Source: PALSA-612 sp963704335 (GTDB lineage: Bacteria; Actinomycetota; Thermoleophilia; Gaiellales; Gaiellaceae). From it: a stretch of 64,000 bases of DNA. The stretch covers positions 1 through 64,000 of the forward strand of contig OY969889.1 in assembly GCA_963704335.1 (NCBI GenBank), read 5' to 3'. Under the pieces are notes generated by a model. It saw only the letters and a list, made by a program, of their open reading frames with translations, did not search any database and had not been told where the DNA came from. The translations under genes were made by a program, and so were the position numbers. Below, in pieces: positions 56,177 through 64,000 of the stretch (position 1 is the stretch's first letter; every line of letters begins with the position of its first letter).

Positions 56177-56904
56177 TTCCTCGCCCAGTCGGCGGTGACG
56201 TAGCCGTAGTACCCGTGCGTCTCCGCGCTATCCGGCGCATAGAGGTCGACGAGCCGCTCGATCTCGAACCCGGCGTCACGCAGGATGGCGATCAGCACGC
56301 CGGCCGGAGGGTGGAATTCGACCTCGCCGGTGTCCGGCCACTCGACCCGGTTCAGCTCCCGCTGGGGCCGTTGCAGGCTCTCCGTGGTGCCTTCGAGATC
56401 CTGGCAAAGGGTGGCGACCGTCGAGTTACGCAGGAAGACGAGCCGTCCGCCGGGCCGCAGCAGGCGTGCCGCCTCGGGAATCCAGCGGTAGGGGTCGGCC
56501 CAGATGGACGCCCCGTATTCGGACACGGCGAGATCGAACGATGCGTCGGCGAGCGGGACGTCCTCGCCGACCGCCTCCACGAGCGGAAACTCGAGCTCGA
56601 ATTCCTTCTGCATCTCGCGCGCCGTTTCCAGCTGTGCCGGAGTGGGATCGACGCCTACCGGCCGCGCGCCACGCTTCGCGAGCCAGGCCGAGATGTACGC
56701 GGTGCCACAGCCCAGCTCGACCACGTCGAGGCCGGAGACGTCTCCGAGCGCGTTGACATCGGACTCCGGGACGCCAAAGACGCCCCAGTCGATCTCCTCC
56801 TTCGCCCAGGCAGCGCGAGCGTGTGGGCCTGTGTGCTCTGCGTTCGCCTGCGTCCAGTTCGCCACGTTCTGCGCGACGTACTCGGGATACTCAGGCGGGC
56901 TCAT
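56134..56904 (-). CDS. Class I SAM-dependent methyltransferase
   Basis: A 256-residue methyltransferase-11/25-type enzyme: VVELGCGTAYISAWLAKRGA is the SAM loop, FDLAVSEYGASIWADPYRWI motif II, and AARLLRPGGRLVFLRNST the post-II strand. The substrate is unknown. ATG 56904 overlaps the ndk stop region by 14 bp; a longer ORF start at 56982 falls inside ndk. Confidence 0.85.
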   Translation of the reverse strand: MSPPEYPEYVAQNVANWTQANAEHTGPHARAAWAKEEIDWGVFGVPESDVNALGDVSGLDVVELGCGTAYISAWLAKRGARPVGVDPTPAQLETAREMQKEFELEFPLVEAVGEDVPLADASFDLAVSEYGASIWADPYRWIPEAARLLRPGGRLVFLRNSTVATLCQDLEGTTESLQRPQRELNRVEWPDTGEVEFHPPAGVLIAILRDAGFEIERLVDLYAPDSAETHGYYGYVTADWARKWPAEEIWVARKHS

Positions 56905-57301
56905 CGCCGAACCAGAGCTCGATCTCCCGGGCGGCGGTCTCGGGCGAGTCGGAGCCGTGTACGAGGTTGTTCGGCATCGCAAGCGCGAGATCGCCGCGGA
57001 TCGTGCCCGGCGCGGCGTCGACGGGATTCGTGGCGCCGATGGTCGAGCGGGTCACGCGCACCGCGTCTGATCCCTCCAGCACGAGCGCCAGCGTCGAGCC
57101 GGTGGTGATGAAGCCCACGAGCTCCCCGAAGAACGGCTTCTCCGTGTGCTCGGCGTAGTGCCGCTCGGCAAGCTCTCGATCGACGTTGAGCAGCTTCGCC
57201 TCGCGAACCACGAGGCCGCGACGCTCGAAGCGCCCGACGATCTCGCCGAGCAGGCCGCGCTCCATGGCGTCGGGCTTGACGAGGATCAGCGTCCGTTCCA
57301 C
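56891..57301 (-). CDS. ndk: Nucleoside diphosphate kinase
   Basis: A 136-residue Ndk: TLILVKPDAMERGLLGEIVG, ATNPVDAAPGTIRGDLALAM and catalytic His in NNLVHGSDSPETAAREIELW. GTG 57301 gives the standard N-terminus. It equilibrates NTP/NDP pools. Confidence 0.95.
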   Translation of the reverse strand: MERTLILVKPDAMERGLLGEIVGRFERRGLVVREAKLLNVDRELAERHYAEHTEKPFFGELVGFITTGSTLALVLEGSDAVRVTRSTIGATNPVDAAPGTIRGDLALAMPNNLVHGSDSPETAAREIELWFGDEPA

Positions 57302-57311
57302 GCGGGGAAAT

Positions 57312-57866
57312 CTACTCGGCTGCTCGACGCTGCCGCCGCGCCTTCGATCGCTCCGCGGCTTCGGTGGCCGGGTCCGGGACCTCGACCGGCCCAACCGGCT
57401 GCGGGCCAACCGGCTGCGGGCGCGAGACGGGCGTTTCGCAGAACGGGCAGACCTGCCACAGCGGATCGAGCGGCGACTTGCAGCCGGAGCACGACTCCCG
57501 TAGCCGCGTCGTGCAGACGGGGCAGACGAGATAGCCGGTCTCGATCTCGGAGCGGCATACCGGGCACCGTTCGTCGGACGGCCGGAAGGCCTGGAGCGCC
57601 TTCATCTCCAACTCCCGCTCGCGCACCTCGTCGAGGTACTCCGGCGGCCTGAAGAGCATGTAGATCACCGCGCCGATGAAGGGCGGCACCAGGCCCAGCA
57701 CCGTCGCCATGGCGACCAGCCAGCGATCCTGGATGCGGCGGCGCGCGTCCTTGTACGTCCAGTAGCCGACCGCGAGCCAGAAGACGACGAGGAAGAAGAA
57801 GAGCAGGTTGCGCGTGACGAGCCACGCCTGGGTGTCGAAGAAGTCGGCGAGCAGTGCGGCGCTCAT
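57312..57866 (-). CDS. Zinc-ribbon membrane protein
   Basis: A 184-residue protein: two membrane helices (LLFFFLVVFWLAVGYWTY, ATVLGLVPPFIGAVIYMLF) then double zinc-ribbon CPVCRSEI, CPVCTTRL, CSGCKSPL and CPFCETPV, ending in a basic tail. It may act as a regulator or adaptor (inference). ATGA overlap with the 58-residue upstream gene. Confidence 0.8.
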   Translation of the reverse strand: MSAALLADFFDTQAWLVTRNLLFFFLVVFWLAVGYWTYKDARRRIQDRWLVAMATVLGLVPPFIGAVIYMLFRPPEYLDEVRERELEMKALQAFRPSDERCPVCRSEIETGYLVCPVCTTRLRESCSGCKSPLDPLWQVCPFCETPVSRPQPVGPQPVGPVEVPDPATEAAERSKARRQRRAAE

Positions 57867-58039
57867 ATCAGCAGTTTGCCGATCAGGAACCCCGTGGCAA
57901 ACGCCGCGGCCACGAACAGGACGACGGCGAGGATCGCGAAGAGGATGGCGCTCGCCGCTCCAGAGCGCCCTCTCGATCGCCGCGACCGGCGCGCTCGCCG
58001 TGCGCGACGTGGCGCGGGGCCGGGAACGGACACGCTCAC
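57863..58039 (-). CDS. Small single-pass membrane protein (58 residues)
   Basis: A 58-residue protein: an Arg-rich N-terminus (PRRARRARRSRRSRGR) and one C-terminal helix (AILFAILAVVLFVAAAFATG). GTG 58039 overlaps the folC stop (GTGA), and its stop overlaps the zinc-ribbon gene (ATGA), so it is translated in the operon. No family was recognised. Confidence 0.65.
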   Translation of the reverse strand: MSVSVPGPAPRRARRARRSRRSRGRSGAASAILFAILAVVLFVAAAFATGFLIGKLLI

Positions 58040-59106
58040 CGCGCCGCCGCGTGCAGGTCGGCGAGGAGATACAGCGAGCCGGTCACGAGCACGCGCGGGC
58101 CGAGCTCGTGTGCCCGCCGTACTGCGGCCACGGGTTCCTCCACAGCCACGACATGAGAAACGTATCGGCGCGCCCGGTCGGCGAGGTCTTCTGCCGGGAG
58201 CGCACGCGGGCTCGAGGACTGCGTCGCGACGACCGTCTGGCCGAGGCGGGCAAGCCGCTCGAGCATCGCGTCGGCGTCCTTGTCTCCGAGCAGCGACACG
58301 ACGATGACCCAATCACCCCGCGGAATGTGCTCGACGAGCCAGTCGACGGCCTCGGGGGTGTGGGCACCGTCCCACAGCTCGTCCTCCGCGCGCCATTCGA
58401 GCCGGCCGGGAAGCTGGACGACGGCGTCGCTCTCGATCGGCCGGCCCAGGTAAGCCTCAGCCGCCTCGTGCGCTCCGCCCACGCGTACCTCTTGCTCGGG
58501 CAGAAGGCAGGCCCACTCCGGCTCGCCAAGCACGACGATCGCGCCGGGCCGGGCCACTGCGAGCTTCTCCAGGGCAATCGCCTCGCGCGTCTCGCCGAGG
58601 ACCTCCGTGTGCTCGAGCGAGACGTTCGTCAGATGCACGACCGGCGCGCCGAGCACGTTCGTCGCGTCCAGCCTGCCTCCGAGCCCGGCCTCGATCGCAG
58701 CGACGTCGACGCCCCGGGCGGCGAACTCGGCGAGTGCGGCAGCCGTCAGCGCCTCGAACTGGGTCGCCTGCAGCCGCTCGGCCGCGGGCCGGATGCGACC
58801 AACGGCGTGCTCGAACCCCTCCGCGTCGGTGTCGAGCCGTTCCTCCCAACCCGAAACGTGCGGCGACGTGTACGCGCCCACTGCCAGCCCTTCCTGTCGC
58901 AGTAGCGCGGCGATCGTCCGCGTCGCCGTCGACTTGCCGTTGGTGCCGACGACGTGGACGGAGGGGAACGCGCGCTCGGGGTGGCCGAGCTCCTCGAGCA
59001 ACGCATGCATGCGGTCCAGCCCGAACTCCTCCGGCCACGGCGAGAGCGACTCGATCCAGGCTCGATGTGGCGGCGCCATCATCGGGAATGTTGACGGCAG
59101 CTGCAT
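58036..59106 (-). CDS. folC: Folylpolyglutamate synthase/dihydrofolate synthase
   Basis: A 356-residue Mur-ligase-fold enzyme, shorter than most FolC (about 420). SVHVVGTNGKSTATRTIAAL is the P-loop, YTSPHVSGWEERL the TSPHL-type motif, and EAGLGGRLDATNVL is conserved. It adds glutamate to folates. ATG 59106 is the first start. Confidence 0.9.
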   Translation of the reverse strand: MQLPSTFPMMAPPHRAWIESLSPWPEEFGLDRMHALLEELGHPERAFPSVHVVGTNGKSTATRTIAALLRQEGLAVGAYTSPHVSGWEERLDTDAEGFEHAVGRIRPAAERLQATQFEALTAAALAEFAARGVDVAAIEAGLGGRLDATNVLGAPVVHLTNVSLEHTEVLGETREAIALEKLAVARPGAIVVLGEPEWACLLPEQEVRVGGAHEAAEAYLGRPIESDAVVQLPGRLEWRAEDELWDGAHTPEAVDWLVEHIPRGDWVIVVSLLGDKDADAMLERLARLGQTVVATQSSSPRALPAEDLADRARRYVSHVVAVEEPVAAVRRAHELGPRVLVTGSLYLLADLHAAAR

Positions 59107-59150
59107 GCACGCGTACCGTTGAGAGGTCGTCGAGCGAAGGAGGTGGCCGA

Positions 59151-59207
59151 ATGCTTGAACTTGCCAGCCCCACCTTCACCCGCGCTGCCGCGGGGCTCGA
59201 CTGCTAG
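59151..59207 (+). CDS. Micro-ORF (18 residues) with strong Shine-Dalgarno
   Basis: MLELASPTFTRAAAGLDC, preceded by GAAGGAGGTG about 6 nt upstream, the best ribosome binding site in the neighbourhood. It ends with a single Cys codon, 42 nt before rsgA. It could be a leader peptide or a short secreted/modified peptide; nothing adjacent (no rSAM or protease) supports a RiPP. The 42-nt gap holds no obvious hairpin. Confidence 0.4.
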   Translation: MLELASPTFTRAAAGLDC

Positions 59208-59248
59208 CTCATCGGGTTCCGCGGCCACCTACGACACAAGGAGCACGC

Positions 59249-60314
59249 GTGACCGCGAATACCCTTGCCGCGCTCGGCTGGACCGATGAGCTCGAGGCGG
59301 CGATGACAACTCATGCCGAGCGGGGCTTCGAGCCCGCCCGGGTCGTCGCAGAGCACCGCGGCGGCTACTACGTCCGCGGCGAGCGCGACGACCGGCTCGC
59401 GAGCGCCCGCGGCCGCTTGCGCGACCACGAGATCACCGGTGGCATGCCCGCTGTCGGCGACTGGGTGGCCGTCTGCGACGCGCCCGGCGGCAGGGCCGCT
59501 ATCGAGGCCGTGCTTCCGCGGCGCACGAAGATCTCGCGCAAGACGCCCTGGCTCAAGGCCGAGGAGCACACGCTCGTCGCGAACGTCGACACGGTCTTTC
59601 TTGTCGCCGGCCTCGACGGAGACTTCAACGCCCGCCGGCTCGAGCGCTATCTCATCACCGCCTGGGACTCGGGCGCAGCGCCCGTGGTCGTGCTGACGAA
59701 GCTCGACATCTGCGAGGACTACGAGCAGATCACAGAAGCCGAGGCGGTGGCCATCGGCGTCCCCGTACTGGCGGTGAGCAGCGTCACAGGCGAGGGGCTC
59801 GACGCTGTTCGTGAGTACCTGGTACCGGCGAAGACCGCTCGCCCTGCTGGGCTCGTCCGGAACCGGCAAGTCGACGCTCGTCAACACGCTCGCCGGGCGC
59901 GAGCTGATGCAGACGGGCGACCTGCGGAGCGACGGGCGCGGCCGCCACGTGACGCGTCACCGGCAGCTGCTCGTGCTGCGCGGAGGGGCGATCCTCGTCG
60001 ACACGCCAGGCCTGCGGGAGCTCCAACTCTGGGAAGGGGACGTCGACAGCGCGTTCTCCGACATCGCGGAGCTGGCGTCACAGTGCAAGTTCAACGACTG
60101 CTCGCACCAGGCCGAGCCCGGCTGCGCCGTGCTCAGAGCACTCACCACCGGTGAGCTGGACGGCGACCGTATGCGGAGCTACCGCAAGCTCGAGCGCGAG
60201 CTGCGCGCGATCGAAGCGCGCTCGAACAAGCGTGTCGGGCGTGAGCTCAAGCGGCGGTGGAAGACGAGAGCCCGCGAGACGCGGCAGGAGCGGAAGTACG
60301 GGAAGAAGCTCTAG
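59249..60314 (+). CDS. rsgA: Ribosome small-subunit-dependent GTPase A, frame-disrupted
   Basis: About 354 residues of circularly permuted GTPase RsgA: OB-fold N-terminus, NVDTVFLVAGLDGDFNARRL, TKLDICEDYEQI, then LALLGSSGTGKSTLVNTLAG, VDTPGLRELQLWEG and Zn-binding CKFNDCSHQAEPGCAV. It acts in 30S maturation. The frame breaks at about 59837; one base fewer reads VPAKTLALLGSSG. GTG 59249 has AAGGAG upstream. Confidence 0.9.
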
Positions 60315-60337
60315 CTCCTCCCAGGCATGATTCGGGC

Positions 60338-61048
60338 GTGCTCGCCCGGGTGCTCCTCCTCGCGTCACTGTCGCTGCTCGTGGCCGCCGCCGGCTCGGCT
60401 CAGGCCACGCAGGCGGCCGGCTGCGTCCGCGCCTCGGATCGCGCGACGAACGTCAGCTTCCAGGCTGCGGGCGGAGCCAGGCTCAAGGGCGCCGTGCTCG
60501 GCCGCGGCTCGACAGGCGTGGTGCTCGCGCACACGACGAGCGCCGATCGCTGCCAGTGGCTGCCCTTCGCCAGGGAGCTGGCCAAGCAGGGCTACCGGGC
60601 GCTCGTCTTCGACCACCGCGGCTACGGCGCGTCGACCGGCGTCACGAACAGCGATCCACACCTGGACGTGATCGCGGCCGCAGCCGAGCTGCGCCGCCGC
60701 GGCGCAAAGAAGATCGTGCTCGCGGGCGCATCGATGGGCGGCACGGGCGTCGTCGCTGCGGCTCCCATCATCCGCCCGGCGATCAGCGGCGTCGTCGAGC
60801 TCTCGGCGCCGACCGCCTTCAGCGGCGCGAATGCGCTCGCGGCGGTGAAGAAGCTCAAGCGTCCGGCACTGTTCGTCGCGGGCCGCGACGACGGCGACTT
60901 CGCCGCGGCTACACGCTCTCTCTACAAGGCTGCGGCGACCAAGGACAAGCAACTCCACATCGCGCCGTCGTCCTGGCACGGCGTCGATCTCGTGTTTTTG
61001 CCCGCGGTACGCAAGCTCGTGCTCGACTTCGTCGAGCGTGTCGGCTAG
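60338..61048 (+). CDS. Secreted alpha/beta hydrolase
   Basis: A 236-residue protein: signal peptide (VLLLASLSLLVAAAGSAQA), YRALVFDHRGYGASTG, nucleophile elbow VLAGASMGGTGVVAA (Ser) and ALFVAGRDDGDFAAA (Asp), with a His near the end. Exported; the substrate is unknown. GTG 60338 gives the signal peptide; it overlaps the convergent valS stop by 4 nt. Confidence 0.8.
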   Translation: MLARVLLLASLSLLVAAAGSAQATQAAGCVRASDRATNVSFQAAGGARLKGAVLGRGSTGVVLAHTTSADRCQWLPFARELAKQGYRALVFDHRGYGASTGVTNSDPHLDVIAAAAELRRRGAKKIVLAGASMGGTGVVAAAPIIRPAISGVVELSAPTAFSGANALAAVKKLKRPALFVAGRDDGDFAAATRSLYKAAATKDKQLHIAPSSWHGVDLVFLPAVRKLVLDFVERVG

Positions 61049-63456
61049 ACCAGATCTGCGAGCTCGTTTCGGTAACGATCGAGCTTCGCCTGCTCGGCTG
61101 CGACGACATCTTTCGGAGCATTGGCGACGAAGCGCTCGTTCGCGAGCATGCCCTCCGCGCGGGCGATCTCCTTCTGCAGCCGCTCCTGCTCTCGCTCGAC
61201 GTTGCCGTCCTGCGTCACCTGGCCGGGCTTGACGACCGCGTCGAACACCCGCGTCTCGTCCTCTGAGAGCTCGATGCGGACCTGGCTGCGTCGATAGCGC
61301 GTCGCTGCCGACTGCACGCGCTCGAGAGCGTCGGCATCCTCATCGAAACGTGAGTCGCTCTTGGGCCACGGCGAAACGATCAGCCGGCTCTCGCGCGCCG
61401 GCAGATGAGTCCAGATCTCCTCCGTCACGTGCGGCATGACGGGATGCAGCAGCTGCAGCAGCCGCTCGAGCGCCGCCAGCGCTGTGGCCTGCGCATCGGC
61501 GTCGCCGTCGTACAGCCGCGGCTTGATCGCCTCGGCGTACCAGTCGCAGAAGTCGTCGAACGTCAGGTGGTAGAGGCTGTCGGCGACCTCCGAGAAGGCG
61601 AAGCGCGGCAGCGCGTCCTCGATCAGCGCTCGCGCCCGTTCCAGCCGCGCGAGGATCCAGCGCTCCTCGACGTCGCGCGGCCGTGCGTCGGGCGTAGCCC
61701 CCTCGGTCGCCGAGACGATGAGCCGCGACACATTCCAGAGCTTGTTCGCGAGGCGGCGGCCCTCGTCGATGGCGGCGTACGAGAGCCGGGTGTCTTGCTG
61801 CGACGACATCTTCATCAACCCGTACCGCGTCGCGTCGGTCCCGTATTCGGCAATCACCTCGAGCGGGTCGACGCCGGTGCCGAGCGACTTCGACATGCGC
61901 CGTCCGTCCGGCGCGAGCACGGTCGAGTGGATGATCACGTCGGAGAACGGAATCTGCTCGACGAGCTCGAGCCCGGAGAAGATCATCCGGTTCTCCCAGA
62001 GGCGGATGATCTCGCGCGCCGTGATGTTGAGGTCGCCGGGGTAGAAGCGCTGCAAGTCCGGCGTGTTGTCCGGCCAGCCGAGCGTGGCGAAGGGCCACAG
62101 CGCCGACGAGAACCATGTGTCGAGGACGTCTGGGTCGCGCTCGAGCTCCGTCCGCCCACACTCGGCACAGGCCTCCGGCTCGGACTCGACGACCGTGACA
62201 TGACCGTCGGGGCAGTACCACACGGGCAGCTGGTGTCCCCACCAGACCTGCCGCGAGATGTTCCAGTCGGGCGCGTGCTCGAGCGAGTCGATCGCGAAGC
62301 GGTGCTGTGACTCCGGGTGGTACCGAGCGCGGCGCGTCTGCAGAGCCTCGATGGCCGGGGCCTTCAGCTCGTCCATGCGACACCACCACTGGAGTGAGAT
62401 GAGCGGCTCGATGCGGCTCTCGCAGCGCTCGCAGACGGCGATCGTGTGCCGGTACGGCTCCCGCTGCTCCAGCAGGCCTCGCTCCTCACACCAGGAGAGC
62501 ACCCGCTTGCCCGCTTCGGACTGGTCGAGCCCGGCCAGCTCGCCGGCCTCCTCCGACATGAGCCCGTCGGGGCCGATGACCATCGGCTCGGGCAGGCCGT
62601 GCGCGCGTCCGATCTCGAAGTCCGTCGGGTCGTGGCCCGGCGTCACCTTGAGGGCGCCGGTGCCGAACTCGGGCTCCACCCGCTCGTCCGCGATCACCGG
62701 CACGCGGCGCTCGACGAAGGGAACGACGACCTCCTTGCCGACCAGGCCGGCGTAGCGCCCGTCCTCGGGATGCACGGCGACGGCGACGTCGGCGAGGATC
62801 GTCGCCGGGCGCACGGTCGCGATCGTCACGTGGCCGGAGCCGTCGGCGAGCGGGTAGCGAACGTAGACGAGCTCGTCGTCCACCTCCACGTGGTCGAGCT
62901 CGAGGTCCGACAGCGCGCTCAGGTGGAACGGGCACCAGTTGACGATCCGGTGGTCGCGGTACAGCCAGCCGCGCTGCCACAGATGGACGAAGAACTTCAG
63001 CACCGCGCGGACGTAGCCGTCGTCCATCGTGAAGCGCTCGCGGCGATAGTCCATCGACGCGCCCATGCGCCGGAACTGCGTCATGATCGTGCGGCCGTAG
63101 AGCCGTAGCCACTCCCAGACCCGCGCTTCGAACGCCTCGCGGCCGAGGTCGTGGCGGCTCATTCCCTCCTTGTCGAGCTCCTTCTCGACGACGCTCTGCG
63201 TGGCGATGCCGGCGTGGTCATACCCCGGCTGGAAGAGGCAGTTGAAGCCCTGCATGCGACGCCAGCGGACGAGCGAGTCGGCGAGCGCCAGCTGGAGCGC
63301 GTGGCCCATGTGTAGATCGCCCGTGACGTTCGGCGGCGGGAAGGCGATGACGAACGTCGGGCGCGGATCGTCGGCCTCCGCCGCATACAGGCCCTCCTCC
63401 TCCCAGGTGGCCTGCCAGCGCTCCTCCACGCCCTCGGGGCTGTACCGCGGCTCCAT
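61045..63456 (-). CDS. valS: Valyl-tRNA synthetase
   Basis: An 803-residue class Ia synthetase: MEPRYSPEGVEERWQATWEE, HIGH-type PPPNVTGDLHMGHALQLALA, editing CP1 domain, ISRQVWWGHQLPVWYCPDG, KMSKS-type RRMSKSLGTG, anticodon domain and C-terminal coiled coil. ATG 63456 is the conserved start; the ORF extends upstream without homologous sequence. Confidence 0.95.
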   Translation of the reverse strand: MEPRYSPEGVEERWQATWEEEGLYAAEADDPRPTFVIAFPPPNVTGDLHMGHALQLALADSLVRWRRMQGFNCLFQPGYDHAGIATQSVVEKELDKEGMSRHDLGREAFEARVWEWLRLYGRTIMTQFRRMGASMDYRRERFTMDDGYVRAVLKFFVHLWQRGWLYRDHRIVNWCPFHLSALSDLELDHVEVDDELVYVRYPLADGSGHVTIATVRPATILADVAVAVHPEDGRYAGLVGKEVVVPFVERRVPVIADERVEPEFGTGALKVTPGHDPTDFEIGRAHGLPEPMVIGPDGLMSEEAGELAGLDQSEAGKRVLSWCEERGLLEQREPYRHTIAVCERCESRIEPLISLQWWCRMDELKAPAIEALQTRRARYHPESQHRFAIDSLEHAPDWNISRQVWWGHQLPVWYCPDGHVTVVESEPEACAECGRTELERDPDVLDTWFSSALWPFATLGWPDNTPDLQRFYPGDLNITAREIIRLWENRMIFSGLELVEQIPFSDVIIHSTVLAPDGRRMSKSLGTGVDPLEVIAEYGTDATRYGLMKMSSQQDTRLSYAAIDEGRRLANKLWNVSRLIVSATEGATPDARPRDVEERWILARLERARALIEDALPRFAFSEVADSLYHLTFDDFCDWYAEAIKPRLYDGDADAQATALAALERLLQLLHPVMPHVTEEIWTHLPARESRLIVSPWPKSDSRFDEDADALERVQSAATRYRRSQVRIELSEDETRVFDAVVKPGQVTQDGNVEREQERLQKEIARAEGMLANERFVANAPKDVVAAEQAKLDRYRNELADLV

Positions 63457-63497
63457 CTGACGATGGTAACGGGACGCCGTCTGCCACAATTACCCCG

Positions 63498-64000
63498 ATG
63501 GTGGAAGCCGTCAGCGATCCGATCGCGGCGGGTCGCGAAGCCGCGAGTCGCCGCGCCTGGGACGAGGCGTACGAGTTGCTGTCGAGCGCCGATAGCACGC
63601 TCCCCGCCGAGGACCTCCAGCGCCTGGCGGACGCTGCTTTCTGGAGCGGTCGGCTGGACGAGGCGCTGTCGATCCGGGAGCGGGCCTACAAGGCCTATCT
63701 CGACGAGGGGAGCAACCTTGGGGCCGCGGGCATGGCGCTTCGCCTCTCGCTCGACTACCTGATCAAGGCGAATCTCCCGCTTGCCGGCGGCTGGCTGGCC
63801 AAGGGCGAGCGTATTCTCGAGGACGAGGACGAGGCGCTCGAGCACGGTCAGGCGGCAATGGTGCGTGCAGAACAGGCCGTCCTGGTCTTCGGCAAGCTCG
63901 ACGAAGCCGTCGCCGAAGCGGAGCGGGCGTACGAGATCGGCAAGCGGTTCGGTGATGCCGACCTGCAGGCGCTGGCGCTCGTGGTTCACGGCATCAGCCT
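63498..64000 (+). CDS. TPR-type regulator N-terminus, 3' partial
   Basis: 167 residues visible, running off the window. Helical TPR-like pairs are seen: REAASRRAWDEAYELLSSAD, LADAAFWSGRLDEALSIRER and AYKAYLDEGSNLGAAGMALR. This pattern heads many LuxR-family or cyclase-associated regulators, as at the other end of the window. It is divergent from valS (41 bp between starts). Confidence 0.65.
   Translation, partial: MVEAVSDPIAAGREAASRRAWDEAYELLSSADSTLPAEDLQRLADAAFWSGRLDEALSIRERAYKAYLDEGSNLGAAGMALRLSLDYLIKANLPLAGGWLAKGERILEDEDEALEHGQAAMVRAEQAVLVFGKLDEAVAEAERAYEIGKRFGDADLQALALVVHGIS

Noticed and set aside
59151..59207. Micro-ORF as a RiPP precursor
   Set aside because: No radical SAM, cyclase, protease or transporter gene nearby; the strong ribosome site fits a leader peptide equally well.

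Overview
The window is about 64 kb of high-GC (roughly two-thirds G+C) bacterial DNA. It is densely packed, with many 4-nt stop/start overlaps (ATGA, GTGA). The gene order and families suggest a deep-branching actinobacterium, possibly class Thermoleophilia (Gaiellales/Solirubrobacterales relatives); this is inference from gene content, not a phylogeny. The pointers are a full mreBCD-mrdA-rodA elongation cluster, rplU-rpmA-obgE-nadD-rsfS, an argR-argG-argH block, a proline/alanine-rich 2-oxoglutarate dehydrogenase E1, MMPL and molybdenum-hydroxylase genes, and common GTG starts. There are no rRNAs, phage genes, CRISPR arrays or intact transposases.

Layout. 1-4 kb: a partial ATPase/TPR/LuxR-type regulator translationally coupled to a ferredoxin-cyclase fusion. 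4-11 kb: a PhyH dioxygenase coupled to an Asp-box propeller, DUF899, small proteins, a MetE-core methyltransferase, then a citrate-synthase-like/acyl-CoA-ligase-like/GST group ending at a perfect terminator. 11-13 kb: two secreted proteins. 13-20 kb: a catabolic-looking operon (VOC protein, MDR reductase, FAD, 2Fe-2S and molybdopterin subunits) headed by a TetR gene, which is divergent from a second MDR reductase with paired operator-like repeats between them. 20-26 kb: small conserved proteins, sulfotransferase, YdcF and sucA. 26-32 kb: MMPL exporter and hydantoinase A/B. 31.9-34.8 kb: argR-argG-argH. 34.8-40.6 kb: methyltransferase, deacetylase, a two-component system with a third membrane protein, thiI and pgl. 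40.6-47 kb: lipoprotein, tRNA-Ala, rsfS, nadD, obgE, rpmA, rplU, a structured leader RNA and RNase E/G. 47-59 kb: rodA, mrdA, mreDCB, maf, a reductase, PQQ-type dehydrogenase, methyltransferase, ndk, zinc-ribbon and small membrane proteins, folC. 59-64 kb: micro-ORF, rsgA, hydrolase, valS and a partial TPR protein.

The two most notable observations are these. (1) A roughly 157-nt, multi-stem, strongly base-paired RNA lies between the RNase E/G gene and rplU, followed by a terminator-like hairpin; it is a candidate ribosomal-protein leader or autoregulatory element. (2) At least 14 single-base frame breaks, almost all +1 insertions, interrupt ten otherwise well-conserved genes, including sucA and argH. 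Sequencing or assembly error is the simplest explanation, and coordinates of those genes should be read across the breaks. Several genes (nadD, rsfS, a lipoprotein) also lack ATG/GTG/TTG at the homology-supported start but carry CTG there.
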